In this document: positions 50,994 to 56,912 of the stretch, in pieces
Layout of the letters: the number at the start of each line of letters is the position of its first letter
Numbering within the stretch: the first letter of the stretch is position 1
NCBI GenBank assembly: GCA_020349025.1
Contig: CP070763.1
Location: forward strand, 1,006,373-1,063,284
DNA length: 56,912 nt
Direction: 5' to 3'
From: Candidatus Latescibacterota bacterium
Lineage (GTDB): Bacteria > Krumholzibacteriota > Krumholzibacteriia > G020349025
The notes under the pieces: generated by a model
Databases searched by the model: none
The model's input: only the letters and a program-made list of their open reading frames with translations
Told to the model about the DNA's origin: nothing
Made by a program: the position numbers and the translations under genes

Positions 50994-53173
50994 AGGTGGG
51001 GACGGAGAAGAAGAGCGCGCCCGGGTTGCAGCCTCAGGCCGCCCCTGGTACGACGGCACGGCTTGCGCTCGTGATCGTGAGCTACAACACGCGCAAGCTG
51101 ATCCGGCGCTGCCTGGACTCGTTGCGCGCTTTCCCGCCCGCATGTGACTACGAGGTCATCGTCGTCGACAACGCCTCACGTGACGGGTCCGCCGCAATGC
51201 TGCAGCAGGAGTTTCCGCACGTGCCTGTCGTGCTCAACCGCCACAACCTCGGCTACGCGGTGGCGGTCAACCAGGGCCTCGAGGCGACGAACACCGAATA
51301 CGTTCTCATCCTGAACCCGGACATCGTGCTGCGCCAAGGCTGCATCGATTCTCTCGTCGACTTCATGGACGCACACCCGGATGCCGGCCTCGCCGGCGGC
51401 AAGCTGATCAACACCGACGGGACGTTGCAGTACAGCTGCCGCAGCTTCTACACGCCCAAGACGCTGATCATGCGCCGCACGATCCTGGGGCGACTCTTCC
51501 CGCGCAGCCAGACCATCCGCAAACATCTGATGCTGGACTACGACCACCGTGAGCCGCGTGCGGTGGATTGGGTGATCGGCGCTTGCATGATGGTACGGCG
51601 CCGGGCGGTGGAAGCGGTCGGCGGCATGGACGAGCGTTTCTTTCTCTACTTCGAGGATGTCGACTGGTGCTTCCGCATGGGGCGGCAGGGGTGGAGGGTG
51701 TACTACGTGCCGCAGGCGGAGATGGTCCACGAACACCGGCGCGAGAGCGCCAAGCCACGCTTCTCCCGCAGCTTCTGGGCGCACCTCGGTTCGCTGCTGC
51801 GCTTCTACGAGAAGTGGAACCGCTACGCCTACGGGATCAAGCGCTATCGGGAGGTGCTGAAGACCTCGATCTTCGTCGCCTCCGATCTGCTGGCGATCAA
51901 TCTGGCTTTTCTGGCGGCCTACATGCTGCGCGTGACGTTCGCGCACTACTTCGCCAACCCGCTCTACACGCTGGAGAACTATCACAACTTCTGGATCTTC
52001 ACGAACATCGTGGCTTTCGTCGCTCTCGTCTTCTCCGGGCAGTACCGCATCGGCCGCATGCGCTCCGCTGCCGACGAGCTCTTCGACTTGGGGCGGGCGT
52101 TGTCGGTGGTCGTCGTCATCATGGCCGCGAGCACCTACATCACGCACGAACGCTTGATTTCGCGTGCCGTGGTCGCTTTCTTCTTTGTGCTGGCGCCGCT
52201 CACCGTGTGGGCGTTTCGTCGCATCCTGCGGGGTCTGCACCGGCGCGTCCTCGAGATGCGTCTGGACCTGCGCCGCCTGCTGATCGTCGGGACGCGGACG
52301 GAAGCGAGATCGCTGCGCTCCCGCCTGGCGCTGCGCCCGGAGCTCGGGCTCGACGTCGTCGGCTGGGTGGACGCCGAAAGCGCGAGCGATCACGCGCTCG
52401 GTACGCTGCAGGATCTGCCCGATGTGGTGCGCGAGCACCGGATTCAAGAGGTGCTGGTGGCGCCATCCGCAGCGCATGTCGAAGGGGTCGCGCGCATGGT
52501 CCTGGAGCTGCGACGCCGCGCCGTCGACGTCACGGTCGTCTCCGGGTTCGCGGAGATCCTGACCCACCGCGCGCGCATCGGGCGTGTGGCCGACGTCCCG
52601 GTGATGCGCTTCGAGCGCGACACGCTCTACACGCTGCAAGCGCTGGCGAAACGCGGCGTGGACATCTGCGGCGCGCTGCTGCTGCTCGTCGTGGGCGCTC
52701 CCGCTGCCGTGCTATACTCGCTCCTCGCCAAGGCCCGCGGCCTGCCCTTGATCCGTCGCGAGGTCAGGTTGGGTTTGGACGCCTCTCCGCTCGACTTTCC
52801 CCTGCTCCAGAACCAGCTGGGATTGCCCCCATCCGATCTGGTGAACTGGCCCGCGTGGCTCGCGGTGCTGCGTGGACGGCTGTCGCTCGTCGGTCCCTAC
52901 CCCTTGGAGCCGGAATGGGAGCAGGAGCTGCAGAAGTGGCAACGGATTCGCTTCGACATGCGACCCGGGGTGTTCGGCTTCTGGCGCGGCCTGCGTCCGG
53001 AGGAGGTCGACCTCGACGCAGTCGTGCGCCTGGATCTGTACTACGTCCAGAACTGGTCCCTCGGTCTCGACTTTCGCGTGGCGCTGCAGTCGCTGGGGCA
53101 AGTGCTGCGCGGTCGAATGCCCCGATTGCGCGCCGACAGCGGTGACGCCCCTCCGGAGGAGGCTGGCTCTTGA
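50990..53173 (+). CDS. GT2 glycosyltransferase fused to a degenerate phosphoglycosyltransferase-like domain
   Basis: The 727-residue fusion has a GT2 rhamnosyltransferase-type domain in residues about 20-270 (LALVIVSYNTRKLIRRCLDSL, NPDIVLRQGC, WVIGACMMVRRRAVEAVGGMD split, FFLYFEDVDWCFR). Membrane helices, a CoA-binding-like Rossmann region (LLIVGTRTEARSL) and a C-terminal sugar transferase-like region follow, as in WcaJ. In that last region the Asp-Glu dyad is Val618-Asn619 (LVNWPAWLAVLRGRLSLVG), GPRP is GPYP and no KYRTM-like motif is present, so priming activity is doubtful. The GTG overlaps the previous stop. A GTG at 50996 is an alternative. Confidence 0.8.
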   Translation: MKVGTEKKSAPGLQPQAAPGTTARLALVIVSYNTRKLIRRCLDSLRAFPPACDYEVIVVDNASRDGSAAMLQQEFPHVPVVLNRHNLGYAVAVNQGLEATNTEYVLILNPDIVLRQGCIDSLVDFMDAHPDAGLAGGKLINTDGTLQYSCRSFYTPKTLIMRRTILGRLFPRSQTIRKHLMLDYDHREPRAVDWVIGACMMVRRRAVEAVGGMDERFFLYFEDVDWCFRMGRQGWRVYYVPQAEMVHEHRRESAKPRFSRSFWAHLGSLLRFYEKWNRYAYGIKRYREVLKTSIFVASDLLAINLAFLAAYMLRVTFAHYFANPLYTLENYHNFWIFTNIVAFVALVFSGQYRIGRMRSAADELFDLGRALSVVVVIMAASTYITHERLISRAVVAFFFVLAPLTVWAFRRILRGLHRRVLEMRLDLRRLLIVGTRTEARSLRSRLALRPELGLDVVGWVDAESASDHALGTLQDLPDVVREHRIQEVLVAPSAAHVEGVARMVLELRRRAVDVTVVSGFAEILTHRARIGRVADVPVMRFERDTLYTLQALAKRGVDICGALLLLVVGAPAAVLYSLLAKARGLPLIRREVRLGLDASPLDFPLLQNQLGLPPSDLVNWPAWLAVLRGRLSLVGPYPLEPEWEQELQKWQRIRFDMRPGVFGFWRGLRPEEVDLDAVVRLDLYYVQNWSLGLDFRVALQSLGQVLRGRMPRLRADSGDAPPEEAGS

Positions 53174-55668
53174 GAACGCTCCAAAGCATCGCAGGATGGG
53201 TGTCGCCCCTGGTGCTCGCAGTCGCCGTGGCACACGCGGACCTGCCTGCGGAGTGGGAGGTGGAAGTCTTCGCCGGACGCATCCACGACATCGCGACCGG
53301 TGGCGGCATCGTGGCGTGCGCCACCGACGGCGGTTTCCTGCTCTACGAGCCAGCGACCGGCGACTTCGGTCAGGTGGTGGATGCGGGCTGCAGAGACGGC
53401 GACTGTCTGCGCTCGAACCGGCTGACCGCGGTTTCGCGCGACGCGCAGGGTCGCTACTGGGTCGGCACGCTGCGAAGCGGGGTGACGGCTTTGAGCCCCA
53501 TCCCGGGCGGGCTGCAGTACAGCCACTTCTTCACCGAAAACGACACTGCTGGCGGCGCACTCCTCTCCGACTCGGTCCGCGCCATCTTCGCGTTCGAGGA
53601 TGAGACGGTCTACGTCGGCACGTCTCGAGGTGTGGCGCAGATCGACCTGGCTGGAGCGTTCGGCGAGTACAACGACCTCGCCAGCCGGCGGCGTGGGGAG
53701 GACGGTTTCCCGAACGCGGACGTTCACGACGTCGCCGCCGACGCCACGCACGTTTGGGTCGCCACCGATTCCGGCGTCGTCCGCTACGAGCGGCTGCAGC
53801 CCCTCGCGCTCGAGGTGCTCTCCGACAGCCTCGAGGGGGGGAGCACCGCGGTGGTGGAGATCGTTGGGGGCGATGTCTACGCGGGAACGGACGTGGGCGT
53901 GCACGTGTGGGACGACGCGGCGGGCCACTGGCGCCGCATCCGCAACACCTCCGCCACGCCAACACCCGACTTCGAGGTTCTGTCGCTGGCGCTCGACCCC
54001 TCTGCCGATCCTCCGCGCATCGCCGTGGGTTCGCAGCTCGAGGTGTGGTACTTCAACGGCTTCGTCTGGGGACCTTGCAGCCCCGCAACGTTGCCACTCC
54101 TCGAGCAGCGCATCTTCTCCGCAGTGGCTGCGGTGGGGGACACGCTGTGGACTTCGCAGGGGAACATCAACGGCGAGGGTGCCTTTCTCGAGCGCACGAC
54201 GTTCGGCAACTGCTCGTGGGAACGCATCGCTCCGAACTCGATTCCGCCCAGTGAGCTGCGATTCGTCGACTACGATCGGATGCGCGGTGATCTGTGGATC
54301 GGCACCGGTTTCGCCGGAATCGCGCGACGCGCAGCGGATGGAACCTGGTGCGTCTTCAACGGCAACGATCCGGACGTCGCGGCCAACATGAGTGATCCGG
54401 CCGGTCGCGTCTCGGCATTTCGCGTCGATCGCAGCGGCGCGGTGTGGTTCACCTTTCTTCCGATCGAGGCGCAGGCCCCCGTGGATCGCCTCGTTGCCGA
54501 TCCCAACTGCGTGCATGGGCTCGACGTCTGGCGTCACATCCGGCCGGGGCAGGGCGGCTTCGGCGGTCGCTACTGGCGCATCGAAGAAGATGGCAGTGGG
54601 AACCGCTTCTTTCTGGCGGACGGGGACCCGGCCGGCCCGGGCGGCGTCGACCTGCTCTCGGCCGACACCCTGCAGGTGGCGAACGTCCGTGCCGACCTGA
54701 TCGGAGGCAGCGGCGTGGGCGCGCTCGAGTTCGAGAGGCGCTCCGGGGCGTGGACCTTCGCCTGGCTCGGCGTCAACAACCGGGGGGACCAGGGTCTGAT
54801 TCGTTGGATCAACTCCGACGATCTCTTCAACCCCACCAGCAGCAACTTCACGATTCTGCCGCTCACACGCCTGGGGGGCGGCGGCAATCTGGAGGTCAAT
54901 TCCTACCGCGCGCTGGCGTACGACGCATCTCGTGGTGAGCTGTGGGCCGGGACCGACAACGGCATCTTCCGTTACGACGTCGGCCGGGGTGTGGTCGATC
55001 TGGAGCTGCGCAAGAAGCAGGACGCAGCACCGGGGCTGCTGAGTCCGGACGTGCGCGATCTTCTGCTCGATGACCGTAACAACCTCTGGATCGCGACCGC
55101 GGACGGCCTGAACCGGATTGCTCTTCCCGCGCCTGCAGCCAAAGAGTCGCTGACCGTCGATGCTTTCAGCACGCGCGAGAAGATCGAGGAGCTCAATGCC
55201 GGTGTTCCGATCGAGGTGGGCATCCTCTACCTCCTCGAACGCACGCTGGCGCCGCTCCCCGGCCCCGAGGTGGGATCGCTCGCCTACGACGCTTCGCAAG
55301 ACCTGCTGCAGATCGGCACTGGGAGCGGCCTCGCGACGCTGGACGTCGAACGCCTCGACGCACGCGTTTCGATCCCGATCGAGCGCGCGGTGGTGTTTCC
55401 CAACCCGGTGCGCGCCTTCGACGATCCAACCGAGATCTTCCTCGCGGACGTCTCGGTGCCAGCGAACGTGATGATCTACAACCTCGAAGGCGAGCTGGTG
55501 CACTCGACGCTCATCACGGATCTGGCGGTGCCGGTGTGGGACCTGCGCATCTTCGTCAACCGCAGCGGCCAGGGCTCCTCCTTCTTCAACGCGGCGAGCG
55601 GCATCTACATGGTGCGAGTCGAGAACGATACCGGGACCAAGGTGGCGCCGCTTGTCGTGATTCGGTGA
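53170..55668 (+). CDS. Secreted beta-propeller protein with a C-terminal sorting-type domain
   Basis: The 832-residue protein has a signal peptide (SIAGWVSPLVLAVAVAHA). Residues about 30-690 hold repeats of the two-component-regulator propeller type (RYWVGTLRSGVTAL, VYVGTSRGVAQI, VWVATDSGVVRY, LWIGTGFAGIARR, LWAGTDNGIFRY, LWIATADGLNRI). The last about 95 residues (VVFPNPVRAFDDPTEIF, NVMIYNLEGELVHSTL, ASGIYMVRVEN) match FlgD-like/T9SS-type C-terminal domains. No kinase or regulator domain follows the propeller. The TTG start is seven bases after GGAGGAGG and overlaps the preceding stop. Function unknown, likely surface. Confidence 0.8.
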   Translation: MRTLQSIAGWVSPLVLAVAVAHADLPAEWEVEVFAGRIHDIATGGGIVACATDGGFLLYEPATGDFGQVVDAGCRDGDCLRSNRLTAVSRDAQGRYWVGTLRSGVTALSPIPGGLQYSHFFTENDTAGGALLSDSVRAIFAFEDETVYVGTSRGVAQIDLAGAFGEYNDLASRRRGEDGFPNADVHDVAADATHVWVATDSGVVRYERLQPLALEVLSDSLEGGSTAVVEIVGGDVYAGTDVGVHVWDDAAGHWRRIRNTSATPTPDFEVLSLALDPSADPPRIAVGSQLEVWYFNGFVWGPCSPATLPLLEQRIFSAVAAVGDTLWTSQGNINGEGAFLERTTFGNCSWERIAPNSIPPSELRFVDYDRMRGDLWIGTGFAGIARRAADGTWCVFNGNDPDVAANMSDPAGRVSAFRVDRSGAVWFTFLPIEAQAPVDRLVADPNCVHGLDVWRHIRPGQGGFGGRYWRIEEDGSGNRFFLADGDPAGPGGVDLLSADTLQVANVRADLIGGSGVGALEFERRSGAWTFAWLGVNNRGDQGLIRWINSDDLFNPTSSNFTILPLTRLGGGGNLEVNSYRALAYDASRGELWAGTDNGIFRYDVGRGVVDLELRKKQDAAPGLLSPDVRDLLLDDRNNLWIATADGLNRIALPAPAAKESLTVDAFSTREKIEELNAGVPIEVGILYLLERTLAPLPGPEVGSLAYDASQDLLQIGTGSGLATLDVERLDARVSIPIERAVVFPNPVRAFDDPTEIFLADVSVPANVMIYNLEGELVHSTLITDLAVPVWDLRIFVNRSGQGSSFFNAASGIYMVRVENDTGTKVAPLVVIR

Positions 55669-55696
55669 ATCGCGCTCGTGGTCGGGAGGGTGGTGG

Positions 55697-56893
55697 ATGT
55701 CCGCGAACACTCCGGCTCTCGAGGGCGGCACCCCGGTTCGCACCGGTGAACCGGTGCCCTTCTTTCGCGCCGCGCTGACCGACGCCGACGTCGCTGCGGT
55801 CGTCGACACGCTGCGCTCCGGCTGGCTGACGCTCGGGCCGCGTACGGCGCAGTTCGAAGCGGAGTGTGCTGCCTTCGTCGAGGCGCCGCACGCCGTGGCC
55901 ACGAGCTCCTGCACGGCGGCGCTCTTCCTGGCGCTGCGGGCGCTCGGGATTGGCGAAGGCGACGAGGTCATCGTGCCCTCGCTCACCTTCCCGGCGACGG
56001 TCAATACGATCCGCCACGTGGGTGCCGAACCGGTCCTTGCCGACGTCGAGCTCGCCAGCTTCGGTCTCGACCCGGGCGAAGTGCCGCCGCTGGTGACTCC
56101 GCGCACGCGCGCCATCGTCTGCGTCGATTACGCCGGCCAACCGTGCCGCTTGACCGAGCTGCGCGAGATCGCGCGCTCCAACGACCTCTATCTGATTGAA
56201 GACGCGGCACACGCCTTCGGGGCGGCGCTGGAGGGGCGCCCCGTGGGTTCCTGGGCGCACGCCACCGCGTTCAGCTTCTATGCCACCAAGTGCATCACGA
56301 CCGGCGAGGGGGGCCTGCTGACGTGCAACGACGAGGAGTTGGCGCAACGCGCTCGTCTTCTCGGCTTCCACGGCATGCAGCGAGATTCCTGGAAACGCTA
56401 CTCCGATCGCGGCAGCTGGGCGTACGAGGTCGAGTGCGCTGGATACAAGTTCAACATGAACGACGTCCAAGCTGCGCTCGGCCTGTCACAGCTGAAGCGC
56501 GCTCACGCCCTGCGCGAGTCGCGGACCCGTGTCGCGGAGGCGTACTCGCACGCCTTTCGGCAGATGCGGGCTCTGCGGGTCCCGGAGCGACGCCCGAACA
56601 CCCGACACGCGTGGCATCTGTACGTGGTCCAGCTGCAGCTCGAGCAGCTGCGGGTGGGGCGTGACCGCTTCACGCGAGCGCTGCGGGAAGAGGGCGTGGT
56701 GCCGAGCGTGCACTTCATTCCCTACCACCGCCAGCCCGCGGGTCGCGAGCTGACCCTGCGGCGCGCTCTCGCGCACACCGAGGCTTTCGCCGACCGCTGC
56801 ATCTCGCTCCCCCTGTTTCCGCAGATGCCGGAGCGGGACGTCGAGGACGTCATCGAGGCGGTCGCCAAGCTCCTCCGTCACTACTCCAGGTAG
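55697..56893 (+). CDS. DegT/DnrJ/EryC1-type sugar aminotransferase
   Basis: The 398-residue PLP enzyme belongs to the sugar aminotransferase family, which transaminates nucleotide-linked keto-sugars. SGWLTLGPRTAQFEAE, ATSSCTAALFLALRAL, VPSLTFPATVNTI, EDAAHAFGAALEG and the PLP-lysine loop FSFYATKCITTGEGG are intact, followed by GYKFNMNDVQAALGLSQL. Length is normal. GGGAGGG precedes the ATG. It starts 29 bases after the propeller gene and the window ends 19 bases after its stop. It suggests an amino-sugar in the surface glycan. Confidence 0.9.
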   Translation: MSANTPALEGGTPVRTGEPVPFFRAALTDADVAAVVDTLRSGWLTLGPRTAQFEAECAAFVEAPHAVATSSCTAALFLALRALGIGEGDEVIVPSLTFPATVNTIRHVGAEPVLADVELASFGLDPGEVPPLVTPRTRAIVCVDYAGQPCRLTELREIARSNDLYLIEDAAHAFGAALEGRPVGSWAHATAFSFYATKCITTGEGGLLTCNDEELAQRARLLGFHGMQRDSWKRYSDRGSWAYEVECAGYKFNMNDVQAALGLSQLKRAHALRESRTRVAEAYSHAFRQMRALRVPERRPNTRHAWHLYVVQLQLEQLRVGRDRFTRALREEGVVPSVHFIPYHRQPAGRELTLRRALAHTEAFADRCISLPLFPQMPERDVEDVIEAVAKLLRHYSR

Positions 56894-56912
56894 TGCGAAT
56901 GCGCAGCCTGAA

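Noticed and set aside
53041..56115. A 1024-codon open frame on the minus strand opposite the propeller and DegT genes
   Set aside because: Same high-GC shadow effect. The plus-strand products have clear family motifs, and this frame has none.
1..56912. CRISPR arrays, insertion sequences, prophage, toxin-antitoxin or integrase genes
   Set aside because: No repeated spacer pattern, transposase, integrase or abrupt change in composition was seen anywhere in the window.

Overview
The window is about 57 kb of dense, high-GC bacterial chromosome. It holds roughly 50 protein genes and one tRNA. There are no insertion sequences, prophage genes, CRISPR arrays or rRNA genes. The cell is Gram-negative in plan: it has a Wza-like outer-membrane exporter, a TonB protein, a small putative outer-membrane barrel, several lipoproteins and a polyprenyl-linked glycan pathway. 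Housekeeping genes (alaS, prs, pth, rpsF-rpsR-rplI, smc, ftsY, the rib genes) sit beside SpoVG, YfhO-type and DUF2723-type membrane proteins and secreted proteins with FlgD-like or sorting-type C-termini. This mix suggests an uncultured lineage near the FCB group (for example Eisenbacteria or Krumholzibacteria). That placement is an inference, not a measurement.

Layout. (1) 1-6463, plus strand: the 3' end of alaS, then surface-polysaccharide genes (Wza-like exporter, RmlA-type nucleotidyltransferase, RmlD, initiating sugar-phosphate transferase) and an unknown protein. (2) 6466-8986, minus strand: phosphomannomutase/phosphoglucomutase and a GT4 glycosyltransferase. (3) 9145-14519, plus: udk, a DPPR-synthase-like UbiA prenyltransferase, ispE, spoVG, tRNA-Gln, prs, bL25 and pth. 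(4) 14692-18106, plus: rpsF, rpsR, rplI, manC and a SurA-like lipoprotein, started by a clear promoter and closed by a strong terminator. (5) 18107-19383: a 595-base gap, then a monocistronic outer-membrane protein gene. (6) 19471-28376: a bifunctional-nuclease protein, gamma-carbonic anhydrase, a type 1 periplasmic-binding-fold lipoprotein, a convergent amidase-tonB pair, selA and a SPOR protein. (7) 28444-33160: smc and ftsY. (8) 33445-34791: a GH16-like secreted protein. (9) 34921-40826: ribD-ribE-ribBA-ribH-nusB, followed by a methyltransferase and a glycosyltransferase. (10) 40898-56893: a large glycan and membrane cluster (flippase-like protein, DUF2723-TPR, epimerase, GT2, GT4, YfhO, polyprenol-phosphate mannose synthase, a GT2 fusion, a propeller protein and a DegT aminotransferase).

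How the genes fit together. Phosphomannomutase plus ManC can make GDP-mannose. The DPM-like synthase can move mannose to a polyprenyl phosphate, and the YfhO and DUF2723 proteins are candidate users of polyprenyl-linked sugars. RmlA and RmlD point to dTDP-rhamnose, and the sugar-phosphate transferase with the Wza-like protein to a capsule or exopolysaccharide. The most unusual content is three proteins that carry enzyme folds with lost catalytic residues: an amidase with a second, dead amidase domain; a SPOR protein with a P-loop-less CpsD/ParA-like domain; and a GT2 fused to a phosphoglycosyltransferase fold lacking its Asp-Glu dyad. The first two lie in a neighbourhood that looks like a septal peptidoglycan module.
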